Source: an uncultured Eubacteriales bacterium (GTDB taxonomy: Bacteria > Bacillota > Clostridia > Peptostreptococcales > Anaerovoracaceae). Taken from it: DNA of 64,000 nucleotides. Numbering within the stretch: position 1 is the first letter of the stretch; every line of letters starts with the position of its first letter. Location: NCBI GenBank assembly GCA_900545135.1, contig UQXL01000001.1, positions 1 through 64,000 of the forward strand, written 5' to 3'. Of the stretch, positions 8,132-17,067 are shown in pieces. Under the pieces are notes generated by a model. It saw only the letters and a program-made list of their open reading frames with translations. It made no database searches and was not told the origin of the DNA. The position numbers were made by a program, and so were the translations under genes.

Positions 8132-9264
8132 AACCTGTAACAGTTTCACAGCTCAACGAATATATAAGCAGAATAATAGCTACCGATCCTCTTCTTGGCA
8201 ATATATCGGTAAAAGGAGAGGTATCCAATTTAAAGTATCACAGTTCAGGACACGTGTATTTTTCCATGGTGGACGACAGCAGCAAGATAAACTGCTTTCT
8301 GCCTGCATCTTATGTGAGAAACCTGGACTGCCAGCTGTCAGACGGCCTGGAAATAACAGTCCACGGCTACGTAAGCGTCTACAAAAAAGGCGGCGCCTAT
8401 ACGCTTCACGTGCGGACGGTAGAAGTTTCCGGCGCGGGAAATCTCTCGACGGCATTTGAACTGCTCAAAAATAAGCTGGACAAAGAGGGGCTGTTCGACC
8501 CTGCTCACAAAAAAACCATACCTAAATTTCCAAGAAAGGTCGGAGTGGTGACTTCCGCCACCGGAGCGGCTGTCAAGGATATCATAAAGATAATAACTTC
8601 GAGGACGAAGCTGGTGGATGTGATCGTCTTTCCCGTGCTGGTGCAGGGAGAAGAAGCCGCCTATGACATAGCCCGAACCCTCGACATGATAAACGAAGAT
8701 TTCAGCGACCTGGATGTCCTGATAATCGGCAGGGGCGGTGGTTCCTCCGAAGATCTTTGGGCTTTCAACGAAGAAGTCCTTGCCAGAGCCGTCTATCGCT
8801 GCAGCATACCTGTAATTTCAGCCGTAGGGCATGAAATAGATTTTTCCATCTGCGATTTCGTCGCCGATCTCAGAGCTGAAACGCCTACTGCGGCGGCAGA
8901 AATAGCCGTACCTGACGACAGCCTCATGCAGAACAGAGCAGATCAGCTCAAGCAGCAGCTTTCGTCCTGCCTTGAGAATAAGCTCAGTTATTTCTCGCTT
9001 TTAGCTGAAAGCTGTGCAGGCGATATGAAGAGCACCATTATCAGGCGAATAGACCGACTGAGCCACGCGGCCGAAAAAGCGGCGCTTACTTTAGAAGAAA
9101 ACAATCCGATAAAAATCCTGGAAAAGGGATATTCTATAATAGAAGACACTGACGGCTCCTGCATTTCCTCGTTCAGAAAGATTGCGGAGGGCGGCAGATA
9201 CAGACTGATCTTTAAAGACGGCAGCACGGAAATAACGGCGTCGTCAGTCAAAGAGAGAGGGTGA
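8122..9264 (+). CDS. xseA: exodeoxyribonuclease VII large subunit
   Basis: 380 aa. N-terminal OB-fold (about residues 1-100), then the ExoVII catalytic region with VGVVTSATGAAVKD and IGRGGGSSEDLWAFNEE, then helices expected to bind XseB. It degrades single-stranded DNA. It is shorter than the usual 400-450 aa because the helical C-terminal region is reduced. It overlaps the preceding gene by 10 bases and is followed directly by xseB. Confidence 0.95.
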   Translation: MALKPVTVSQLNEYISRIIATDPLLGNISVKGEVSNLKYHSSGHVYFSMVDDSSKINCFLPASYVRNLDCQLSDGLEITVHGYVSVYKKGGAYTLHVRTVEVSGAGNLSTAFELLKNKLDKEGLFDPAHKKTIPKFPRKVGVVTSATGAAVKDIIKIITSRTKLVDVIVFPVLVQGEEAAYDIARTLDMINEDFSDLDVLIIGRGGGSSEDLWAFNEEVLARAVYRCSIPVISAVGHEIDFSICDFVADLRAETPTAAAEIAVPDDSLMQNRADQLKQQLSSCLENKLSYFSLLAESCAGDMKSTIIRRIDRLSHAAEKAALTLEENNPIKILEKGYSIIEDTDGSCISSFRKIAEGGRYRLIFKDGSTEITASSVKERG

Positions 9265-9269
9265 AAAAG

Positions 9270-9455
9270 ATGACTTTTGAAGAATCCATGAAAAAACTTG
9301 AAGAAATGTCGGAAAAGATAAAAGCCGAGGACACGACTTTGGAAGAAGCTATAAAATGTTACGAAGAGGGAATAGAATGTTATCGCAGATGCAGCGAGAT
9401 TCTCAAAAACGCGCAGCAGAAAATAGAAATCTACGGACAGGGATCGGAGGATTAA
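9270..9455 (+). CDS. xseB: exodeoxyribonuclease VII small subunit
   Basis: 61 aa, the usual size. The protein carries the family pattern FEESMKKLEEMSEKI and LEEAIKCYEEGI, two helices that coat the XseA stalk. ATG at 9270 is preferred to the GTG at 9261: the GAGAGG Shine-Dalgarno ends 9 bases before the ATG but abuts the GTG. Confidence 0.93.
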   Translation: MTFEESMKKLEEMSEKIKAEDTTLEEAIKCYEEGIECYRRCSEILKNAQQKIEIYGQGSED

Positions 9456-9458
9456 ATT

Positions 9459-10352
9459 ATGGACAGAAGTTATGCGGAATATAAGGAAATAGTCAACGCT
9501 CACCTGATGGATTTCATACCGAACATAGACAACAAAAGTCTTTCTCTCTATGAATCTATGAAATACAGCCTTCTTGCCGGAGGAAAGAGACTGCGTCCTG
9601 TGCTCCTGCTTGCCTCATGCGAATTCGCCGGCGGCAGCATAAGAGAAGCTATTCCTTATGCCTGCGCAGTCGAATACATCCACACTTACTCTCTCATACA
9701 CGACGATCTGCCGGCCATGGACAACGATGATCTGAGAAGAGGTATCCCTACCAACCATAAAGTTTACGGCGACGCCATAGCCATACTGGCAGGAGACGGG
9801 CTGCTGACCACAGCCTTTGAAGTCATCAGCAAGGACATGATGCTTTACTTCGACTCGCCTGAAAAGATGATGAAGCGGGTCAACGCAGCTTATCAGATAG
9901 CAAGCGGCGCCGGCTGCCAGGGAATGGTGGCGGGTCAGGTCTCTGATATCGAGGCTGAAAACGCCATAGCTTCCAATGAAATGCTGGAATATATCCATCT
10001 CAACAAGACGGCAGCGCTGTTCAAAGCTTCCATCAAGGCCGGTCTTTATCTGGGCGATTACGACGACAAGATGATAACCGACATGAGCAAATATGCCGAT
10101 AATCTTGGACTGGCCTACCAGATAGCCGACGATATTCTTGACGTCGTGGGCAACAAAGAAGAACTCGGTAAAAATACGGGGTCAGACGAGAAAAGGCATA
10201 AAAATACCTATACGTCAATCAACGGACTTGACGAGGCGCGCAGAAGGCTTGAAGAACTGACCAGCGGCGCTGTGGAAGCCATAGCCGACTACTACGACAA
10301 CGCTGAATTTTTCAGGGATCTGGTTCTCGAGCTGGCCGAAAGGAAGTATTAG
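9459..10352 (+). CDS. ispA: farnesyl (polyprenyl) diphosphate synthase
   Basis: 297 aa short-chain trans-prenyltransferase that condenses IPP with DMAPP/GPP. The first aspartate-rich motif is HDDLPAMDNDD (near residue 85), the second is YQIADDILD (near residue 222), and the GGKRLRP motif is near residue 43. Start lies 3 bases after xseB; together with dxs downstream this forms the usual xse-ispA-dxs isoprenoid cluster. Confidence 0.95.
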   Translation: MDRSYAEYKEIVNAHLMDFIPNIDNKSLSLYESMKYSLLAGGKRLRPVLLLASCEFAGGSIREAIPYACAVEYIHTYSLIHDDLPAMDNDDLRRGIPTNHKVYGDAIAILAGDGLLTTAFEVISKDMMLYFDSPEKMMKRVNAAYQIASGAGCQGMVAGQVSDIEAENAIASNEMLEYIHLNKTAALFKASIKAGLYLGDYDDKMITDMSKYADNLGLAYQIADDILDVVGNKEELGKNTGSDEKRHKNTYTSINGLDEARRRLEELTSGAVEAIADYYDNAEFFRDLVLELAERKY

Positions 10353-10404
10353 CGGTAAAACAGCGTCAAAGACTGAAAATATTAATGATTGAAGGCAATA
10401 CAAT

Positions 10405-12273
10405 ATGAGTTCAAATATAACAGATTATAATTTTCCGCAGGACTTGAAGAACATGTCAGCAAAACAGCTTGATCTACTGTCCTATTCCATAAGAGATTTC
10501 CTCATAGAGAATGTTTCAGCCACAGGAGGACATCTGGCTTCAAACCTGGGTATCGTCGAAATCACTCTGGCTCTTCATAAAGTGTTCAATACGCCTGAGG
10601 ACAAGATAATATGGGACGTAGGCCATCAGGCTTATGTGCATAAGATACTTACAGGAAGAGCAGGGCAGTTCAGCACTCTCAGAAAGCTGGACGGACTGAG
10701 CGGATTCCCCAAGAGCAAGGAAAGTCCCCACGACTGTTTTGATACAGGTCACAGCAGCGTTTCCATTTCAGCCGCCGCAGGAATGGCCGCAGCCAGAGAC
10801 ATCAAAGGTGAAAAGCACGAAGTCATAGCTGTGATAGGAGACGGATCGCTGACTGGCGGCGAAGCCTACGAGGGTCTGAACAATATCGGCGAAATGAAAT
10901 CAAAAGTCATAGTCATTCTAAACGACAACGGCATGTCCATTTCACCCAATACAGGCGGTATTTCCAAGCATCTGGGCAATCTGAGGACTTCCAAGGGGTA
11001 CCTGGGTCTCAAAAAATTCGTAAAACGTCATCTGAATACAGGCTCAAGCTTCGGAGGCTCTCTGGCCGCAGGTCTTGCCGATATAAAAAACGACATCAAA
11101 TATACCATAATGGACTACGGCGGCGTGCTCTTTGAAGAGCTGGGCTTTACATATTTCGGTCCTGTGGACGGACATAACATAACAGACCTCATCAATGTGA
11201 TGATCAAGGCTAAAAATCTCAACGAACCTGTGATAATCCACGCCATAACTAAAAAGGGTAAGGGCTATAAAAACGCTGAGAAAGATCCGGGGAAATTCCA
11301 CGGCATAGGTCCCTTTGACACCACCACCGGAGCTGTCCTTGAGAAAAACGATGGTCAGTCCTATTCCAGCCTTTTAGGTCAGTTTGCCGTTGAAATAGCG
11401 GAAAAAGATTCAAGAGTTACGGCCGTGACTGCAGCCATGGGTGAAGCCACAGGCCTCGGCGAATTTACCAAGCGGTTTCCGGACAGATTCTTCGATGTGG
11501 GAATCGCCGAAGAACACGCAGTCACCTTTGCCGCTGGAATGGCAAAGGCAGGAATGAAGCCTCTTGTAGCCATATATTCGTCGTTCCTGCAGCGCGGTTT
11601 TGACCAGATGATGCAGGACGTGTGCATGCAGAACCTGCCGGTAGTATTTGCCATCGACAGGGCAGGCTGCGTGGGAGCAGACGGAGAAACGCATAACGGT
11701 ATGTTTGATCTTTCATACCTTTCATCTATGCCCAACATGACCGTACTCACGCCTAAAGACGGAAACCAGCTGAAAGAGATGCTGGAATACGCCTTCCGAC
11801 TAAATGCACCTGCGGCCATCAGATATCCGCGCGGCAATACTTTTTACGATAAAAATATTATGTCGACCTATGGTGTCAAGAACACGCGCATTCGGCCTGC
11901 CGGCAAAGTCGACATATGGGCCTGCGGAAAGATGTTTGACTGCGGCCAGAAAGTGGCAAATATGTTAGAAGAGAGGGGCATAAGCGCAGGACTGGTAGAT
12001 GTTATGAGCGTAAAACCTCTGGACACAGCGCCTTTTGAAGAGAGCGGCGAAAAACCGCAGCTCATAGTCACGATAGAAGACCACTCAGCTTCATGCGGCA
12101 TGGGGCAGATGCTGGCTGCAGCCCTTTCCAGATACAGGGCGAAAGTTCTCCCTATTGGCTGGCCCGACCAGTTCATACCGCAGGGCACTTTTGGGCAGCT
12201 GGCCGAAAGATACGGTCTTACGCCAGAAAAAATAACCGAAAGGATATGTGAAGAACTTGAAAGAAAGGCTTGA
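10405..12273 (+). CDS. dxs: 1-deoxy-D-xylulose-5-phosphate synthase
   Basis: 622 aa thiamine diphosphate enzyme that joins pyruvate and glyceraldehyde-3-phosphate, first step of the MEP isoprenoid route. The ThDP motif is GDGSLTGGEAYEGLNN...NDNGMSI (about residues 147-180), and the catalytic glutamate region is DVGIAEEHAVTFAAG near residue 370. The C-terminal transketolase domain is complete. Full family length. Its last 26 bases overlap the start of tlyA. Confidence 0.97.
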   Translation: MSSNITDYNFPQDLKNMSAKQLDLLSYSIRDFLIENVSATGGHLASNLGIVEITLALHKVFNTPEDKIIWDVGHQAYVHKILTGRAGQFSTLRKLDGLSGFPKSKESPHDCFDTGHSSVSISAAAGMAAARDIKGEKHEVIAVIGDGSLTGGEAYEGLNNIGEMKSKVIVILNDNGMSISPNTGGISKHLGNLRTSKGYLGLKKFVKRHLNTGSSFGGSLAAGLADIKNDIKYTIMDYGGVLFEELGFTYFGPVDGHNITDLINVMIKAKNLNEPVIIHAITKKGKGYKNAEKDPGKFHGIGPFDTTTGAVLEKNDGQSYSSLLGQFAVEIAEKDSRVTAVTAAMGEATGLGEFTKRFPDRFFDVGIAEEHAVTFAAGMAKAGMKPLVAIYSSFLQRGFDQMMQDVCMQNLPVVFAIDRAGCVGADGETHNGMFDLSYLSSMPNMTVLTPKDGNQLKEMLEYAFRLNAPAAIRYPRGNTFYDKNIMSTYGVKNTRIRPAGKVDIWACGKMFDCGQKVANMLEERGISAGLVDVMSVKPLDTAPFEESGEKPQLIVTIEDHSASCGMGQMLAAALSRYRAKVLPIGWPDQFIPQGTFGQLAERYGLTPEKITERICEELERKA

Positions 12274-13162
12274 TACGCTTCTGGTAGAAAAAGGGCTTTT
12301 CCCGTCGAGAGAAAAGGCAAAAGCTTCCATCATGGCCGGAATGATCACCGTAGACGGACAGATAAGCGATAAGGCTGGCACCATGGTCGATATAGATGCT
12401 CAAATCGCTGTAAAAGAAAATCCTTGTCCCTATGTGAGCAGAGGCGGCCTGAAGCTGGAAAAATCCATGAAACTGTGGGGTATCTCATTAGACGGCTGCA
12501 TCTGTATGGATATAGGCGCCTCCACCGGAGGATTTACCGACTGCATGCTGCAAAACGGCGCTTCCAAGGTATATGCCGTAGACGTGGGCTACGGTCAGCT
12601 GGATTACAAGCTGAGGCAGCACCCCAGCGTAATAAATATGGAAAAATGCAATATAAGATATATAGACAAAGATTCCATAGACCCTCTGGACTTTATCAGT
12701 ATAGACGTATCTTTCATATCTCTGAGGCTGGTCTTTCCCGTAGCCTCACAGCTTCTCAAAGAGGACGGCAGGCTTATATGCCTGATAAAGCCCCAATTTG
12801 AGGCAGGCAGGGAGCAGGTAGGAAAAAAAGGCATAGTCCGCGATAAAAAGGTGCATATACATGTTATCGAAAATGTGGTAAAATATTCTATTGAGAGCGG
12901 TCTTGTTCCCGCAGGTCTCACTTACAGTCCTGTCAAGGGTGCAAAGGGCAACATAGAATATCTTCTGTACATAGACGGCAAGACGTCGGCTCCGGATAGA
13001 GAGCAGGGCGGCGGGGGTGAAGAAAATCCTGCAGAAACCACAGAACGCTCAAGCGGCGGGGCCGAAAGCTCAGCAGCAGCCGCATCTGTTGACGCAGCAG
13101 AGATCATTTCGGACTTACATATAGAAGAGACGGTAAATAACTCCCACAGGGAGCTGGAATAA
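12248..13162 (+). CDS. tlyA: TlyA family rRNA 2'-O-methyltransferase
   Basis: 304 aa. An N-terminal S4 RNA-binding domain (about residues 3-62) precedes an FtsJ-like methyltransferase domain with YVSRGGLKLEKS, DIGASTGGFTDCML (SAM site) and IKPQFEAG. Related proteins methylate 16S and 23S rRNA. The catalytic part ends near residue 245. About 60 residues of Glu/Ala/Ser-rich, Gly-containing low-complexity sequence follow, which most family members lack. Start is GTG inside dxs; a TTG nine bases on is possible. NAD kinase, argR and recN, which often follow tlyA, are not here. Confidence 0.9.
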   Translation: MKNLKERLDTLLVEKGLFPSREKAKASIMAGMITVDGQISDKAGTMVDIDAQIAVKENPCPYVSRGGLKLEKSMKLWGISLDGCICMDIGASTGGFTDCMLQNGASKVYAVDVGYGQLDYKLRQHPSVINMEKCNIRYIDKDSIDPLDFISIDVSFISLRLVFPVASQLLKEDGRLICLIKPQFEAGREQVGKKGIVRDKKVHIHVIENVVKYSIESGLVPAGLTYSPVKGAKGNIEYLLYIDGKTSAPDREQGGGGEENPAETTERSSGGAESSAAAASVDAAEIISDLHIEETVNNSHRELE

Positions 13163-13199
13163 AAGAAAGCATCATATAGTTTTAAAAGGAGAGAAAGAG

Positions 13200-14390
13200 A
13201 TGAAACTATCAAAGAAAATTCAGGCGATGGAACTTTCACCGATCAGAAAATTCGTTCCATACGCAGACGCAGCCAGAGCTGCCGGAAAAAAGGTATATGG
13301 TCTCAACATAGGTCAGCCTGATATCAAGACTCCGGAAGCGTTCTTCGACGCAGTCAAAAACTACAACGAAGAAGTTCTCGCTTATGCCAATTCACACGGC
13401 GTAGCAGAGCTGCTGGACGCCTTGGTAGGCTATTACAAGAGAATTGGACTCGACTTTGAAAAGAAAGACCTGCTCATAACAAACGGCGGTTCCGAAGCCA
13501 TCAACATGCTGATGACAGCCATACTGGACGAAGGTGACGAAGTAATAATGGCCGAGCCTTTCTACACCAACTATAAGACTTTCGTAGGCCAGGCAGGCGG
13601 CAAAGTTGTAGCCATACCTACCACGGCTGAAGACGGCTACCAGTACGCTGTCAGAGAAAAGATCGAAAACGTCATCACACCGAAGACCAAGGCAATCTGT
13701 ATAATCAATCCTGGCAACCCAACGGGAAAAGTTCTGACCAGAGATGAAATGAAGCTGATAGTAGATATCGCTCTTGCTCATGATCTCTTCATCATCGCAG
13801 ATGAAGTTTACAGAGAATTCGTATATGACGGCAAGGAAATGTCCACTTTCGGTTCATTTAAGGAAGCTGAACAGAATGTCATCATCGTAGACTCAGTTTC
13901 CAAGAGATTCTCTGCCTGCGGAGCCAGAATCGGTTCAGTGGCTTCAAAAAACGAAGAGCTGATGAACAACCTGATGAAACTGGCCCAGGCAAGACTCTGC
14001 TGTCCTACCATAGACCAGGTGGGCGCCGCCGAGCTCTATAAGCTGGACCCATCATACTTCGACGACATCAAGAAAGAATACGAGCACAGAAGAAACGTTT
14101 CCGTGGAGGCTCTCAACGAGATCGAGGGCATCAAATACGGCGTTCCTGAGGGAGCTTTCTACATAACATGCCAGCTGCCTGTAGACAATGCTGAGGACTT
14201 TCTGATGTTCCTGCTCACCGAATTCGACGTCAACGGCGAGACCTGCATGTTCGCTCCTGCCGGAGGCTTCTTCGGAACTCCCGGAGTCGGCCAGTCAGAT
14301 ATGCGTATAGCTTACGTGCTCAACGCTGAGGACATGAAAGCCGGCATCAACATAATAAAAGAAGGTATCAAAGCATACAACAGCAGATAA
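13200..14390 (+). CDS. pyridoxal phosphate class I aminotransferase (aspartate aminotransferase-like)
   Basis: 396 aa fold-type I PLP enzyme. The cofactor lysine lies in DSVSKRFSACGARIG (near residue 237), and INPGNPTGKV and ADEVYREF are PLP contacts. The C-terminal arginine region is MRIAYVL. Aspartate is the likeliest amino donor, but the substrate cannot be fixed by sequence alone. A very strong ribosome binding site (AAAAGGAGAG) and an even, C-rich codon choice suggest high expression. Confidence 0.87.
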   Translation: MKLSKKIQAMELSPIRKFVPYADAARAAGKKVYGLNIGQPDIKTPEAFFDAVKNYNEEVLAYANSHGVAELLDALVGYYKRIGLDFEKKDLLITNGGSEAINMLMTAILDEGDEVIMAEPFYTNYKTFVGQAGGKVVAIPTTAEDGYQYAVREKIENVITPKTKAICIINPGNPTGKVLTRDEMKLIVDIALAHDLFIIADEVYREFVYDGKEMSTFGSFKEAEQNVIIVDSVSKRFSACGARIGSVASKNEELMNNLMKLAQARLCCPTIDQVGAAELYKLDPSYFDDIKKEYEHRRNVSVEALNEIEGIKYGVPEGAFYITCQLPVDNAEDFLMFLLTEFDVNGETCMFAPAGGFFGTPGVGQSDMRIAYVLNAEDMKAGINIIKEGIKAYNSR

Positions 14391-14430
14391 AATATCAGAC
14401 AAATATCAAAAGAAACAAGAGGAGAAAAAT

Positions 14431-17067
14431 ATGAAGCTATCCCCAATGATGGAACAATATATGGCAATAAAAGATGAATATCAGGACTGTATCTTGTTTT
14501 TCAGGCTGGGTGACTTCTATGAAATGTTTTTTGACGACGCCAAACTGGCGTCAAAGGAATTGGAATTGACCCTTACGGGTAAAAACTGCGGTCAGGAAGA
14601 AAGGGCTCCCATGTGCGGAGTCCCTTTCCATTCTGCGGAAAGCTATATAGCCAAGCTGGTGGAAAACGGCCATAAAGTGGCTATCTGCGAGCAGATAGAG
14701 GACCCTGCCACGGCAAAGGGCATCGTCAGGAGAGAAGTCATACAAATAGTGACGCCAGGCACTGTGACGGCACAATCCATGCTGGCAGAGAAAGAAAACA
14801 ATTACCTCGCGGCCGTTTATTTCGACGACAGAGAACGAGTAATGTCCATAGCTTACTGCGACGTATCAACAGGCGAAGTCAACGTCACTGAATACGCCGG
14901 TGAAGACGGCTACGAGACGCTGATAAACGAACTGGTCAAGGTCAAAGCTCGCGAGATCATCGTCACCAAATCTTTTTCAGAAAAGTATCAGACAGAAGAA
15001 ATCACACTGATAACAGAAGCTTACATCAACGTGGTGGGAGATGATTTCTTTTCACGCAAAGCCTGTCTGGAAGCAGTAAAAGCTCAGTTCAGCTGCATTT
15101 CGCCTGCCGCCGTCGGACTGGAACAGGACGGCTCAGCAGTGCTTTCGCTGGGCGCCCTCATAAGTTATCTTCTGGAAACCCAGAAACACAGCTTGAAACA
15201 CATCACAGGCTTCAATTTTTATGAAATGGGCAAACACATGTCCCTGGACAAGGCCACCCTTAGAAATCTCGAACTGACTGAAACGCTCCACGACAAAAAA
15301 GTCGCAGGCTCGCTGCTTGGAGTTCTCGACAAGACTCACACGGCCATGGGAAGCAGGAAGATGAAGCAGTGGCTCAGGGAACCGCTCAACGAAGCGGAGG
15401 ATATAAACTCGCGCCTCGACGGAGTAGAAGAGCTCTACAGCCAGATACTGATCAGAAACAACATCAAGGAATCACTCAAGGGCATATACGATTTTGAAAG
15501 GCTTGCAGGACGCATAGCCTGCGGCAACGCCAACGGAAAAGACCTGATCGCCCTCAGAAATTCTCTTTCATTGCTGCCGGAAATAAAGGACTGCCTCGCA
15601 TACGCCAATTCCGGCATACTAAAGAAACTTAACGACGAAATCAATCCTCTCAGAGAGGTTCACGAAATAATAGAAAATTCCATCGTAGACGAACCGCCGT
15701 TCACCATCAAAGAGGGCGGCCTCATCAAGGAGGGATATTCCCCGGAACTTGATGAGCTCAAAGACTCCATAAAAGACGGCAAGGCATGGATTTCAGGTCT
15801 GGAAGCTTCAGAAAGGGAGCGCACGGGAATAAAAAACCTGAAAGTAGGCTATAACAGAGTATTCGGATATTATCTGGAAGTTACCAGATCATATTTCGAC
15901 CTCATACCGGAAAACTACATAAGAAAGCAGACTCTCGCCAACGCCGAGAGATTCATCACTCCGGAGCTGAAAGAAATGGAAAATCTGGTTCTCAACGCCG
16001 AAACCAAGATAAATCAGATGGAGCACGAGATTTTCGTAAGCGTCAGAAACGAGATAGAAAAATATATAAGTGAAATACAGAAGACTTCCTCTGCCGTAGC
16101 GCAGCTGGACGTGCTCTGTTCTTTCGCCCAGGTAAGCGAAAAGCTGGGTTACGTAAGGCCTGTAATCGACGATTCCATGGAGATACAGATAGTAAAAGGC
16201 CGTCATCCCGTTATAGAGCAGTCCATATCCGGAGGTCTGTTCATACCTAACGATACTTATATCAACGATAAGGACTCAAGCCTGCTCCTGATAACAGGAC
16301 CCAACATGGCAGGAAAATCCACTTACATGAGGCAGACGGCTCTCCTGGTGCTCATGGCTCAGGCAGGCTGTTTCATACCTTGTGAAAGCGCCCGCATAGG
16401 CGTCGTGGACAGGATATTCACCAGAATAGGCGCTTCAGACAACCTGGCGCAGGGCCAGTCAACTTTCTATGTTGAGATGAGCGAGCTCTCATACATCATA
16501 AACTCAGCAGGTCCGAGAAGCCTCATAATCCTCGATGAAATAGGCCGCGGCACAAGCACTTACGACGGTCTTTCCATCGCCTGGGCTGCAGCAGAATATC
16601 TGGCCGGCGAAAAACGCCGCATAAGAACGCTATTCGCCACCCATTACCACGAGCTCACAGTCCTCGAGGGACAGATACAGGGAGTCAAGAACCTCAACGT
16701 AGACGTTTCGGAGGCCGGCGGCAGCATAGTTTTCCTGCACAAGATAGTGGAAGGGTCCGCCAGCAAGAGTTACGGCATACATGTGGCCAAGCTGGCCGGC
16801 ATACCTGAATCGCTGCTGGAACGCGCCAGGGAAAAGCTCAGGGAACTCGAAGAAGAAAGGCCTGCCGTCAGCGTGAATCGCAGTGAAGCCTCAAATTCAG
16901 ATGCCGGAGGTCAGATTTCTTTCTTTGAGGCCGACCAGAGCAGCCCACAGTCTGACCCAGAGGCCAATCCTGCCCTTGAGAAGCTGAGATCTCTCAATCT
17001 GATGGAAATCACACCGTCTCAGGCCATAAAGATTTTAGAGGAATTAAAGGAATCTATAGATGATTAA
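14431..17067 (+). CDS. mutS: DNA mismatch repair protein MutS
   Basis: 878 aa mismatch recognition ATPase. The N-terminal domain has the Phe-X-Glu mismatch wedge in GDFYEMFF (near residue 30). The ATPase domain has Walker A TGPNMAGKSTYMRQ, Walker B LIILDEIGRGTSTYDG and the ATHYHEL motif. The tail retains QISFFEADQ, similar to beta-clamp binding motifs of MutS. Full length. It overlaps mutL by 8 bases. Confidence 0.97.
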   Translation: MKLSPMMEQYMAIKDEYQDCILFFRLGDFYEMFFDDAKLASKELELTLTGKNCGQEERAPMCGVPFHSAESYIAKLVENGHKVAICEQIEDPATAKGIVRREVIQIVTPGTVTAQSMLAEKENNYLAAVYFDDRERVMSIAYCDVSTGEVNVTEYAGEDGYETLINELVKVKAREIIVTKSFSEKYQTEEITLITEAYINVVGDDFFSRKACLEAVKAQFSCISPAAVGLEQDGSAVLSLGALISYLLETQKHSLKHITGFNFYEMGKHMSLDKATLRNLELTETLHDKKVAGSLLGVLDKTHTAMGSRKMKQWLREPLNEAEDINSRLDGVEELYSQILIRNNIKESLKGIYDFERLAGRIACGNANGKDLIALRNSLSLLPEIKDCLAYANSGILKKLNDEINPLREVHEIIENSIVDEPPFTIKEGGLIKEGYSPELDELKDSIKDGKAWISGLEASERERTGIKNLKVGYNRVFGYYLEVTRSYFDLIPENYIRKQTLANAERFITPELKEMENLVLNAETKINQMEHEIFVSVRNEIEKYISEIQKTSSAVAQLDVLCSFAQVSEKLGYVRPVIDDSMEIQIVKGRHPVIEQSISGGLFIPNDTYINDKDSSLLLITGPNMAGKSTYMRQTALLVLMAQAGCFIPCESARIGVVDRIFTRIGASDNLAQGQSTFYVEMSELSYIINSAGPRSLIILDEIGRGTSTYDGLSIAWAAAEYLAGEKRRIRTLFATHYHELTVLEGQIQGVKNLNVDVSEAGGSIVFLHKIVEGSASKSYGIHVAKLAGIPESLLERAREKLRELEEERPAVSVNRSEASNSDAGGQISFFEADQSSPQSDPEANPALEKLRSLNLMEITPSQAIKILEELKESIDD